Below the pieces are notes generated by a model that saw nothing but the letters and a program-made list of their open reading frames with translations, was not told the DNA's origin and searched no databases. Shown piece after piece: positions 16,445 through 23,076 of a DNA stretch of 52,176 nucleotides. Within the stretch, counting starts at the first letter, position 1. Each line of letters starts with the position of its first letter. The stretch is from Parachitinimonas caeni. GTDB taxonomy: Bacteria > Pseudomonadota > Gammaproteobacteria > Burkholderiales > Chitinimonadaceae. The stretch spans positions 1 through 52,176 of the forward strand of contig NZ_JARRAF010000034.1 of assembly GCF_030129945.1 (NCBI RefSeq). Reading direction: 5' to 3'. The translations under genes and the position numbers were made by a program.

Positions 16445-17370
16445 GGTGTGTGCTCCTCAAATAAGCGCTCGCACACGTCGGCGATATCCTCCATCAATCG
16501 TGGTGAGCTTTCCAAATACCAGTACGTGCTGCTTGGCACCGCGTGACCAAGATAGGTCATCAGCGCCAGCATGTGGCTCCCGACGTGATCACGGTCGTGT
16601 GGACAAGCGAGCAGCGTATTCGACGCAAAGGTGTGACGAAAGTCGATCAGCCGCGGCGTCGGTTGCCCGGCTTGGCGCGGGAGGCTGCAAGCTGACAGAA
16701 GTTTGTGGAATGTCGGATAGACGGCATCAAGACTCAACGGGCCGAGCTGCCCGGAGAGGAACAGATGGTCATCATCCGTGGCGATACGGCGGCGTTCGAG
16801 CAGATATCGCTCCAGCGCCGCCTGCGTGGTCGGGTGCAGTGGTACCAGTCGATTCTTTTGAAACTTCGTGTTGCGGATCAGCAAGCCGTCGGCCGTCATG
16901 TCCTGGATGCGCAAGCCGATGGCTTCGGAAATCCGCAGGCCAGTCGCAGCCAGCAGACCAATCAAGGTACTGTAGGTCTTCCCCCTTAGCGCTCCCGCCG
17001 GGCCGAGATGTAGCGCCTGCGTCATCAGCGCCCGGATTTCGTCCTCGGTATACAGATAGGGTGTCGGCCGCTGTCGGCGCGCGCAATATACACCCTGGGG
17101 TGGAATCTCGTGCCGACCGTCGGCGGCATGGGCGAACCGCGCGAAGCGGATGACCATCTTCAAACGGTTGCTACGTTGCGGCTCCGACCGCCCTTGCCCG
17201 GCCCAAGCGATTGCCGTCGAAGCGACAATAAACGTGTCGCCTTGCGTACTGGCAAAGCGGACAAAAGCTCGGAGGTAGCGTTCGTCTTCTGTGAGAGCAA
17301 AACCGGCAGCGTGACGAACCGCCACATAGGTATTGACCATATCCGTTAGCATGATGTTGCTCCCGGCCAA
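16441..17370 (-). CDS. RIT tyrosine recombinase B
   Basis: The 309-residue middle recombinase keeps R in AATGLRISEAIGLR, an H/D-x-x-R box in variant form (LIDFRHTFASN), H in YLGHAVPS, and Y in TYWYLESS. Replacement of the first His of the HxxR box by Asp is unusual for an active integrase, so it may be a structural or weakly active partner. It overlaps its neighbours at both ends (4 and 25 bp), which implies coupled translation of all three subunits. Confidence 0.88.
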   Translation of the reverse strand: MAGSNIMLTDMVNTYVAVRHAAGFALTEDERYLRAFVRFASTQGDTFIVASTAIAWAGQGRSEPQRSNRLKMVIRFARFAHAADGRHEIPPQGVYCARRQRPTPYLYTEDEIRALMTQALHLGPAGALRGKTYSTLIGLLAATGLRISEAIGLRIQDMTADGLLIRNTKFQKNRLVPLHPTTQAALERYLLERRRIATDDDHLFLSGQLGPLSLDAVYPTFHKLLSACSLPRQAGQPTPRLIDFRHTFASNTLLACPHDRDHVGSHMLALMTYLGHAVPSSTYWYLESSPRLMEDIADVCERLFEEHTP

Positions 17371-18587
17371 GGCCTGATAACCTGCTGCAATAGAATGGTG
17401 TCAACTTTGGCGTACAAGGCTGTGGTATCCATATCACGGTGCCGCAATACCACCCCAATCACTTGCAGTGACGCACCTTGGCGTAGCAATCCTGTGGCGG
17501 CCGAATGGCGAAGGATATGGGAGCCGTACGACGGCGCCTCAACACCGGCACGCCGGATGGCGCGTGTCGCGACGTGCTTGACGACATTTGGCGTGATCGG
17601 CTCCCAAGGAGCGACCTCGGTAATGAACACATGGTCGCAATTGACGCGCGGCCGTGCCTGCCGCAAATAGTTCAGAATGGCGTCGCCGACATCCTGAGGC
17701 AAGGGCAGCTTCGCTTCATGTCGGCTCTTTCCGATTACAGTAAACGTGCCTTGAGTCCAATTGATATCGCTGAGCTTCAAGGCGGCGACGTCGCTTGCGC
17801 GCAAGCCAAGTCGCGCCAACAGCAGCAGAATGGCCCTGTCACGAATATCGATGGATCGCGCACCAGTGCAGGCCGCCAGGACGCTCTCGACCTCAGCAGG
17901 CGGCAAATAGCGGGGCAAGCCAGCCAGGCGCCACTCGGCGATGGTTGGAACAGCGGCATCAAGACCCGGCGGGCAATGCTCGGTGGTGATCAGAAAACGC
18001 AAGAACATGCGAGCTGCCGTTACCCGGGTTTGCGAGATGGCGCGGCCGTTGTGTTTGGCGTAGGCCAACACGAAGGTGTGCAGCTTGGCTGCATTAAACT
18101 GTTCTGGTCGCGAACCCGACAAGGAGAGCAGATCAAGGACATGTCGGCGGTACGTGGCCAGTGTCGATGGTTTGACGCCTCGATGCATGATCATCCAATG
18201 CTCGAAAGCGGTCACTATTGCAGGGAGGGACGGCGGTGCCATCGTCTCAACGACAACGATGCCATGCTGGACCCGAAGAAACTCCGTGAACAGCTTCGCG
18301 CCGCGCCAGGAGCTCGTATGCTGCTTCCTTGAACCGAGCAAGCGCCCCTGCTTGGCCAAATGGTCGCAGAATACGTTCCAAACATCGCAGGATAGGGAGG
18401 AAAAGCTGGTGCCGGACGCCTGAACCCAGTTACCAAAAGCAGCAGCTCCTGGCAGGAGATGTCGGACGGCGTCGTTGTCATATCCGCGTTTCGCCAACCA
18501 GTCTGTGAACGAGTCCAGGTACGGACCGGCAAGTCCGGACCGATACCGTGCGATGGCTGGCATGGATTTGAAGTAAGTAGTCAACAT
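17346..18587 (-). CDS. RIT tyrosine recombinase A
   Basis: The 413-residue first recombinase keeps R in ARLGLRASDVAAL, HxxR in SHILRHSAAT, H in VLRHRDMDTT, and Y in TALYAKVD. The N-terminal half has a SAM-like domain. I chose the ATG at 18587 because it is preceded by AAGGAG at about six bases; the frame is open to 18665 without such a site. It is the first gene of the recombinase trio. Confidence 0.88.
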   Translation of the reverse strand: MLTTYFKSMPAIARYRSGLAGPYLDSFTDWLAKRGYDNDAVRHLLPGAAAFGNWVQASGTSFSSLSCDVWNVFCDHLAKQGRLLGSRKQHTSSWRGAKLFTEFLRVQHGIVVVETMAPPSLPAIVTAFEHWMIMHRGVKPSTLATYRRHVLDLLSLSGSRPEQFNAAKLHTFVLAYAKHNGRAISQTRVTAARMFLRFLITTEHCPPGLDAAVPTIAEWRLAGLPRYLPPAEVESVLAACTGARSIDIRDRAILLLLARLGLRASDVAALKLSDINWTQGTFTVIGKSRHEAKLPLPQDVGDAILNYLRQARPRVNCDHVFITEVAPWEPITPNVVKHVATRAIRRAGVEAPSYGSHILRHSAATGLLRQGASLQVIGVVLRHRDMDTTALYAKVDTILLQQVIRPWPGATSC

Positions 18588-18731
18588 GCTGCGCTCCTTA
18601 CAGGGATGCCCTGAAGAGCGGCGGCATTCGGTGTGGCAAATCAGAGCGGTAGCCCGATTGGGCATGGTGAAACGGTCGTCGCCGTCGCCCTGGTATCAGA
18701 CTACTCCTCCTACAGCAGCGCTACACGCACC

Positions 18732-18818
18732 TGAATATGCAGAGTGATGGGAGCTGACATGCTTGAGTACATTAGGCTCCCATGCTTGCAACACTACATA
18801 TTCCTGAACTCCGCATAT
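18732..18818. repeat. RIT right terminal inverted repeat (87 bp)
   Basis: It is the exact reverse complement of 15371-15457. It lies about 145 bp upstream of the first recombinase start, so it probably also carries or adjoins the promoter of the trio. Confidence 0.92.
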
Positions 18819-18881
18819 CGCCGAATATGTAGAGCACAGCATATTCTGGGATTCCGGCTTGCTACCCCGGACAGGGAAGCT

Positions 18882-19169
18882 TGTCATTTTCAGAAGACGA
18901 CTGCACCAGTTGAGTGGGTTTGACACCGGGGGTGAAGACGACTTCTGACATTTCGATATCAGAAGTTGTCTTCACCAATCTCATTGATGCTCAATACCCG
19001 TGTGCACCAAAATCAAGGTTGGTCATAACTTCAGTGATGCCCATTTCAAGTCACCGCATTCAGTCCGGCATTGGAGCGAATTCAATGCCTTTCTTGCGGC
19101 ATGAAAAGGTTTACTGACTGCGTGCAGTCGACTTCTGACATTTGGTGCAGTCGTCTTCTGAAAACGACA
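18882..19169. mobile_element. 288-bp Tn402/Tn5053-type miniature element
   Basis: The left end TGTCATTTTCAGAAGACGAC and its extension CTGCACC match the terminal inverted repeat known from Tn402/Tn5053 transposons and class 1 integrons. The right end, read inward, is TGTCGTTTTCAGAAGACGAC followed by TGCACC, with one mismatch. Subterminal repeats resembling CTTCTGACATTT and ATATCAGAAGT are also present, as in that family. No tni gene lies between the ends, so this is a non-autonomous derivative needing TniABQ in trans. A 5-bp target duplication is not visible. Confidence 0.8.
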
Positions 19170-19309
19170 ATGGGTACAACGTCAAGCAACTGACCGACAC
19201 CTTGGGCGTCAAGCCACGCGAAGTGCGCTCCTTCCTCTCCGGTCAGCTCGCAGCAGAACACACACAGGAACTGCATGATCGCCTGTTGGCGGCAGGTGTG
19301 CCGCTATGA
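19166..19309 (+). pseudogene. 3' fragment of an unidentified gene
   Basis: A frame of 47 codons (DNGYNVKQLTDTLGVKPREV then RSFLSGQLAAEHTQELHDRL) ends at TGA 19307. It has helix-turn-helix-like character and no start codon of its own, because it emerges directly from the Tn402-type end. I read it as the C terminus of a DNA-binding or recombinase-like protein whose front was replaced by the miniature element. I cannot name the family. Confidence 0.45.
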
Positions 19310-19319
19310 TGCTGCGCCA

Positions 19320-19483
19320 TTCTCAGTCATTGTGGGTCGAGCCGGATGTTATCGGGCTGTTCTCACGCAATGTGGGCTCGTTCTCACTTAATGTGGGCCA
19401 GAGCGGTCGGATATTCTCAGCGAATGTGGTCCCGACAAGGCTGATGTAATCGGGTCAGGGCGTGGATGTTATCGAGCCACTAC
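19320..19483. repeat. Transposon-end region with four 17-bp direct repeats
   Basis: The motif TTCTCAnnnAATGTGGG occurs at 19320, 19360, 19381 and 19414 with minor variation, all in one orientation. Multiple end repeats like this are transposase binding sites, typical of IS21-like elements. From 19397 onward the sequence is the second copy of the direct repeat at 1011-1100. No transposase gene remains nearby, so this is a relic end. Confidence 0.55.
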
Positions 19484-19555
19484 AAGTAGTGCTTCCGGGG
19501 GATAATCTCCCGTGATCAGCTCAAAGCCACGATTTAGTTCCAGATAGTTTTTCAT
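19484..19555 (-). pseudogene. 5' fragment of a hypothetical gene cut by a transposon end
   Basis: An ATG at 19555 with a strong GGGGGATAG ribosome binding site opens the frame MKNYLELNRGFELITGDYPP and then EALLVV. It enters the transposon-end repeat at 19483 and stops at 19469. The good translation signal and abrupt junction indicate a real gene that lost its 3' part. The family is unknown. Confidence 0.4.
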
Positions 19556-19610
19556 CTATCCCCCTTTCGGTGGCAACGCTGCTGAGATTCGGTGCCATTT
19601 CATACCCCCC

Positions 19611-19703
19611 GATCATCGGTGCTGTCGCTTTGAATCCATAACAAGGAAAAGCCACAGAAAGAATGACGGCTTAACAATACGCGACGCGACAACTACGTTG
19701 ACA
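19611..19703. repeat. Degenerate IS3-type end
   Basis: The segment GATCATCGGTGCTGTC to CTACGTTGACA is about 80 percent similar to the reverse complement of the OrfB-side end of the IS3 element at 11122, including the terminal CGCGACAACTACGTTGACA. The remainder of that element is absent, so it is a relic or a one-ended deletion product. Confidence 0.65.
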
Positions 19704-19726
19704 AACACCGCAGCGGCCATCCCAAA

Positions 19727-19963
19727 TTACCCCTTGTCACCTTTCCGGGTCTTGAGGGTTTTTTCTGCATGAGGCAGCAGGTCGGCCGGAAAGAGTCGCC
19801 AGCGTTTTGAGTCCGGTGCAGACAGATAGCGCTTCCACGCATCGATGGAATAGGGCCTGACCTGTCCCTGGTTGAAAAGGGCCAAGGCTTGTTGTTGTGT
19901 GAGGCCGGCGGCCGCAATCAATTCGCGCAGACGGGCATTATTCGGGTGGTTTTGAGTATCCAT
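19727..19963 (-). CDS. Small HTH regulator
   Basis: This 78-residue protein has a Cro/CI-like helix-turn-helix (LRELIAAAGLTQQQALALFNQG, about 12-33) followed by a conserved-looking SIDAWKRYLSAPDSKRWRLF segment. Proteins of this sort are common single-domain plasmid regulators. A near-perfect operator palindrome lies between it and the divergent plus-strand genes, which suggests that it controls both directions. Confidence 0.65.
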   Translation of the reverse strand: MDTQNHPNNARLRELIAAAGLTQQQALALFNQGQVRPYSIDAWKRYLSAPDSKRWRLFPADLLPHAEKTLKTRKGDKG

Positions 19964-19993
19964 TTTTCTATCTTAGGATATTTCAGGAATAGA

Positions 19994-20029
19994 GTAAATT
20001 TACACCTTTACATGGTGTAAATTTACACC
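19994..20029. promoter_or_regulatory. Operator: paired GTAAATTTACACC sites
   Basis: The sequence holds GTAAATTTACACC at 19994-20006 and the perfect 16-bp palindrome GGTGTAAATTTACACC at 20014-20029, in the gap between divergent genes starting at 19963 and 20068. Two spaced copies of the same site suggest cooperative binding by the adjacent HTH protein. Confidence 0.7.
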
Positions 20030-20067
20030 TATGATTCACTCATCAACACCTGCTAAGGGAGTGCAAA

Positions 20068-20322
20068 ATGGAACCGATTCCAGCGGAGATCACCCAGGTC
20101 GATGATATTGGCCCGGCCTTTAACGTGACCATCGACAGTGTGATGTTTACGGCGGACAAGGTAGGCCGCGACTGGGGGCTCGCCTATAACGTCCTGCCCG
20201 ACGGACGCGTCGCGGACGACAACTGGCAGGGGATAGAAGTGGTCGCAGACTATCTAGGGATGGAGAGTAGTCAATTCTGGCCGCATTTCAAGCCCTTGCT
20301 GGATGCGGCGGTAGGCTGGTGA
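20068..20322 (+). CDS. Hypothetical acidic protein
   Basis: The 84-residue protein is acidic and mostly strand-like at its start (AEITQVDDIGPAFNVTIDSV). It has AAGGGAG about ten bases before its ATG. I recognise no family. It overlaps the next gene by four bases (GTGA) and is probably controlled by the double operator upstream. Confidence 0.5.
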   Translation: MEPIPAEITQVDDIGPAFNVTIDSVMFTADKVGRDWGLAYNVLPDGRVADDNWQGIEVVADYLGMESSQFWPHFKPLLDAAVGW

Positions 20323-20576
20323 CTGATCGTATGGATGGTGCCAACACTGACGATAATAAAGTTGTGACCGAGCAGGTCAAAAAGATAGATAGCGCCTTGT
20401 TTGGCGATGAGCCGAGTGACGCTGAGAAGGCGGCGGGGCTGGCGCTACTGAATGAGTTGATTGATCAGCCATACGAATATGCGACTGACTACGTGTCGGT
20501 TCGGGCGCCAAAGGCCCGATTTGGGCCATTTAATGCAGACAATGGTTATCGAAACGTTTGCGGGCGATTGAATTAG
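20319..20576 (+). CDS. Hypothetical protein with FNADNGY segment, possibly truncated
   Basis: This 85-residue frame starts at GTG 20319 overlapping the previous stop, or at ATG 20331. Its C-terminal part ARFGPFNADNGYR matches ARFELFNADNGYGRW in the 106-residue protein at 28476-28796. After that shared segment it ends quickly (NVCGRLN), whereas the other protein continues for 30 residues, so this copy may be truncated or recombined. The function is unknown. Confidence 0.5.
   Translation: MTDRMDGANTDDNKVVTEQVKKIDSALFGDEPSDAEKAAGLALLNELIDQPYEYATDYVSVRAPKARFGPFNADNGYRNVCGRLN
20512..20549 (+). repeat. ~38-bp direct repeat shared with 28669-28706
   Basis: GGCCCGATTTG, ATTTAATGCAGAC and AATGGTTA are conserved between both sites with few mismatches, in the same orientation. 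It encodes the shared FNADNGY peptide. The two copies lie on either side of the CRISPR-Cas locus and could support recombination across it. Confidence 0.6.
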
Positions 20577-20643
20577 TGTTTTTTTTGGCCTATAGATGTA
20601 CCAAGGCTGCCAGGCAAACTTGGCGGGATGCTGGCGGCCTACA

Positions 20644-20703
20644 TGGTTTTTACAGTGCCGTGATCAATGCCAACTTTCCTCAGTGATGAAAAAGTGGGGG
20701 GTT
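20644..20703. repeat. Left arm of ~60-bp inverted repeat around the CRISPR module
   Basis: Bases 20661-20688 (TGATCAATGCCAACTTTCCT then CAGTGATG) are the exact reverse complement of 29559-29586. Similarity extends on both sides to about 60 bp with a few mismatches. Between the arms are 8.8 kb that include the whole type IV CRISPR-Cas locus. Confidence 0.75.
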
Positions 20704-20727
20704 TATTGTTTGCCGCAGAACGCCCCT

Positions 20728-20757
20728 AAAAGCCACCCCAGCCGGGTGGCTTTTTGT
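20728..20757 (+). terminator. Rho-independent terminator
   Basis: A stem GCCACCC/GGGTGGC with a five-base loop is flanked by A-run and T-run (AAAA before, TTTTTGTTTT after). It can work in both directions. Confidence 0.75.
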
Positions 20758-20899
20758 TTTGCGGCTTGCTGCGAAGCAACGTCGGGCCAGTTGTGACTCC
20801 GGCTTGCTGGCAAAACAAAGCTTGATTTGTTCGCAAAATACGAACATAATTGCACCATTGAGAACGCGATTGGCGCGATCTCAGCTTTAGGAGCAAACC

Positions 20900-21502
20900 A
20901 TGAACCGTGCCGACTTCCGCGCTTTCTGCGCAACCCATAACCTCTCGATAGAAGATGCTGGCCGTGACTGGCATGATGCCGGCGTCAAAGGCGCTTATCT
21001 TTGTGCTGTTCTCCGCGATGACGAAGATTTCGCCAGGATCAAGCCACTTCTCGATAATGACGATGCGTACTTAGCGAGCGCTGAGCGCTCGCTTGGCCAG
21101 AGGTGGTTCGAGCATCATGGTTACGGACATATTTATGCTGACGATGCAGCTGGTGTTGCCCGAGCAATGTCCGAACAATATGCGCGATTGCTTGCATCAA
21201 AGGACGACATCAGTCATTTCAGTGCTGATGACATCGCCAAGCGCGATATGGCGTTTGTTGACAATCCTGCCTGCGAAGGTGAATCAGAAGATGAACATTT
21301 CGAGCGTATTGTCGAGTTACAGGACGATGGCTGGCTTGTGCCGCGCTTCGTAACTGAGCCAGGATATTGGTGTTGCACCAGGAACAGTTTAATGCTCTCA
21401 GATGCAGAAGTAGCGGCTGGTCTTTGGTCATACAGCTATGACAGCTGGGAACAGTGTGTCATCTTGATTCTCAACGACACGAAAGAACAAGAAATCGAAT
21501 GA
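20900..21502 (+). CDS. Hypothetical acidic protein in operon with an Aca2/YdiL-like regulator
   Basis: The 200-residue protein is clearly acidic (stretches such as LRDDEDFARIKPLLDNDD and CEGESEDEHFERI) and has no signal peptide or membrane segment. I recognise no family. Its stop overlaps the start of a DUF1870-like HTH gene (ATGA), so the two are co-translated. A gene of unknown function directly upstream of such a regulator, close to a CRISPR-Cas locus, has the guilt-by-association layout used to find anti-CRISPR genes, but its 200 residues are larger than most of those and nothing in the sequence proves the role. AGGAG stands eight bases before the ATG. Confidence 0.6.
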   Translation: MNRADFRAFCATHNLSIEDAGRDWHDAGVKGAYLCAVLRDDEDFARIKPLLDNDDAYLASAERSLGQRWFEHHGYGHIYADDAAGVARAMSEQYARLLASKDDISHFSADDIAKRDMAFVDNPACEGESEDEHFERIVELQDDGWLVPRFVTEPGYWCCTRNSLMLSDAEVAAGLWSYSYDSWEQCVILILNDTKEQEIE

Positions 21503-21975
21503 CACCCGCAGAGTTTAAAACTATCCGCGAATCCTTGGGCCTGACGGCCCAGTGGATCGCCGACAACGCTGGCGTGAAACTGCGTACAGCTCAGTACTGG
21601 GAAGCTGGGCGGATGGCTGTGCCAGTGGATGTGGTGAATATGCTCGATCGCATTGACAGGACATTGGAGTTTTCCATTGCGCAGGCGTTGGACCAGGTTG
21701 CCGAATTGGCCAAGCAACAAGGTACTCCTGCCCAGATCACGCTAGTCCGTTATCGGACGGATGCCGCCTTATGGCAGTTCAGGCCGGACATGAAACCTTT
21801 GCCAGCCACGACACACGCCGCCATGCTATCGCGGTTACGCCGTGCACTTTGGTCGCGAGGCATCCCGACAGTGATCCAATACATGGAGCCTGAAGAGTAC
21901 GAAACATGGCTGGCTGGACGTCCAGATACGGAAGTTGAGCGGGCAGCTTGGGCAGCAACGCTGCAAGAACGTTGA
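21499..21975 (+). CDS. DUF1870/Aca2-like HTH regulator
   Basis: The 158-residue protein begins TPAEFKTIRESLGLTAQWIA, followed by AGVKLRTAQYWEAGRMAVP. This is the HTH arrangement of the YdiL/Aca2 group, in which the QYWE-G segment is characteristic. The C-terminal half (VRYRTDAALWQFRPDM onward) resembles the substrate-like domain of that group. Such proteins repress their own operon. The ATG at 21499 overlaps the preceding stop; the longer frame from 21454 lies inside the previous gene and is not used. A terminator follows 55 bp downstream. Confidence 0.7.
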   Translation: MTPAEFKTIRESLGLTAQWIADNAGVKLRTAQYWEAGRMAVPVDVVNMLDRIDRTLEFSIAQALDQVAELAKQQGTPAQITLVRYRTDAALWQFRPDMKPLPATTHAAMLSRLRRALWSRGIPTVIQYMEPEEYETWLAGRPDTEVERAAWAATLQER

Positions 21976-22030
21976 CGCCTTCCCCCGCCCTAAAGGACGG
22001 GGCTTGACCCAGGGTGGGGAAGGTTAGCGC

Positions 22031-22057
22031 GGACGGCATAGCCGTCCTTTAGTTTTT
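22031..22057 (+). terminator. Rho-independent terminator
   Basis: GGACGGC, a three-base loop, GCCGTCC, then TTTAGTTTTT. It closes the plus-strand operon 20900-21975 and separates it from array 1. Confidence 0.75.
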
Positions 22058-22102
22058 GCTACCGTCACTGAGCGTGACAAATCAGGCAATGCCTAATGCG
22101 CA

Positions 22103-22358
22103 CCTGCAAGCCGCCTATGCGGCGGGTAATTGCCCAGGCCTATCGCCTGTTCCGGACCTTGTCCTGCAAGCCGCCTGTGCGGCGGGCAACAAACTCCAAA
22201 TTTTCCACATCCTAACAACCGCCTGTTCGGCGGGTAACTGGAAACACCTCGACCCCGACCTCTATCACGACCTACAAACCGCCTGCTCGGCGGGTAACCA
22301 ATGAGGGCGTGAACCGGATGAAGCTGCTGTCCTACAAGCCGCCTGTGCGGCGGGTAAC
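22103..22358 (-). CRISPR. CRISPR array 1 (5 repeats, 4 spacers)
   Basis: Five 28-bp repeats lie at 22103, 22163, 22211, 22271 and 22331 with spacers of 32, 20, 32 and 32 bp. Read on the minus strand each repeat starts (G/A)TT(A/G)CCCGCCG and holds the stem CCGCC/GGCGG. They vary from copy to copy, most like the leader-distal repeats of array 2. The array begins five bases after the stop of the divergent csf1-like gene, so there is no room for a leader; it would be transcribed by read-through of that gene. The 20-bp spacer (22191-22210) is identical, inverted, to the one at 28223-28242. Confidence 0.92.
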
Positions 22359-22363
22359 TCAAT

Positions 22364-22990
22364 CTATTCAATGTTCGCCCATGATAAGAGCGAGTATTCG
22401 CCAGAGTTGGGGCGGATGCCAAGCGTCGGTAGTATTTTCCGGAGCGATGGTGTCTTGTCCAGCAACTTTTTAAGTTGCGCAGCATTCGCTCCCCGTGGCG
22501 CCTGCAAGTATCGCTCGTAGCAATGTATGGCAGGCGCCACGACCTGCTTCCAGGGAAGGTCCGCAATCTTGGCAAATCCCTCGCGTGCCAACTCGACATT
22601 AATGGGTTGATTCCCGCCGGTATCACACAGCTGCGTCAAAGCCAGGTGCGGCGAAATGCGAAACGACGGCTCTGGATGTGCCTTGCCGATCATTCCGACC
22701 ATGTACGGCGGGGCCGCGTGCGTCAGCAGCCAGTTGGCCAAGTGCTTGCGGGCGGACACTTGTTCAGTGTCGATAACCTCCAAGCCCTTGATGGGGGGAA
22801 GTTGAATGCGGCCAATCAGCTGTGATGGCCCGTCACTTGCGGCAATGTAGAAGCAATCCAGTTGCCCCAGGCTCAACGGCTTCACTCCTGATGCCACACG
22901 ATGCGGAAACTGCTGACTTTTCACGCTGGCTTTCTCAGGGATGCCAAGCTTGGTGCCAATTGCCTGATGGAAAAATTCCTGTGGTGTCAT
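22364..22990 (-). CDS. Candidate Csf1-like (Cas8-type) subunit of the type IV complex
   Basis: The 208-residue protein is encoded divergently from csf2 and directly abuts array 1. By position and size it fits the small large-subunit role (Csf1/Cas8-like) that completes a type IV effector. It lacks the CxxC zinc-finger pairs of Aromatoleum-type Csf1: only three scattered Cys are present (LDCFY, QLCDT, IHCYE). The N-terminal half is mixed alpha/beta with VKPLSLGQLDCFYIA and GRIQLPPIKGLEV; the C-terminal half is helical. I chose ATG 22990, which has GGGAA at a good distance; ATG 23005 is the alternative. The assignment is by context, since no motif proves it. Confidence 0.5.
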   Translation of the reverse strand: MTPQEFFHQAIGTKLGIPEKASVKSQQFPHRVASGVKPLSLGQLDCFYIAASDGPSQLIGRIQLPPIKGLEVIDTEQVSARKHLANWLLTHAAPPYMVGMIGKAHPEPSFRISPHLALTQLCDTGGNQPINVELAREGFAKIADLPWKQVVAPAIHCYERYLQAPRGANAAQLKKLLDKTPSLRKILPTLGIRPNSGEYSLLSWANIE

Positions 22991-23076
22991 TCTTTTATTT
23001 CCCATGTGTAAAATATGGAGTAATCTTTCCGTGAAAGTTAACCCATTCACAGCACGTTGTCTACCGGAGGAATGCA

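Larger units (their letters stand above)
15371..18818 (-). mobile_element. RIT element (recombinase in trio)
   Basis: Three overlapping tyrosine recombinase genes are enclosed by perfect 87-bp inverted repeats, which is the defining structure of RIT elements in proteobacteria. All three recombinases keep the catalytic residue pattern, so the element may be mobile. It sits in noncoding DNA beside a MITE on one side and a Tn402-type miniature element on the other, in a transposon hot spot. Confidence 0.88.
20577..20899. other. Intergenic region: inverted-repeat end and terminator
   Basis: No gene is supported. The stretch contains one arm of a long inverted repeat (20644-20703), a rho-independent terminator (20728-20757) and, near its right end, the promoter and AGGAG site for the gene at 20900. 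Confidence 0.6.

Noticed and set aside
17505..18332. A 275-codon plus-strand frame inside the first recombinase gene
   Set aside because: It is antisense to an intact recombinase and has no signal or domain of its own.
15174..18866. A 13-bp inverted pair GCCGGAATCCCAG outside the RIT ends
   Set aside because: The match is short and not part of the perfect 87-bp repeats; it could be the outer edge of the element but is likely chance.
20596..20796. A 66-codon frame across the inverted-repeat arm and terminator
   Set aside because: It runs through a rho-independent terminator and has no ribosome binding site.
22056..22626. Frames of 82 and 177 codons across array 1
   Set aside because: They follow the 28-bp repeat period and overlap the csf1-like gene in another frame.
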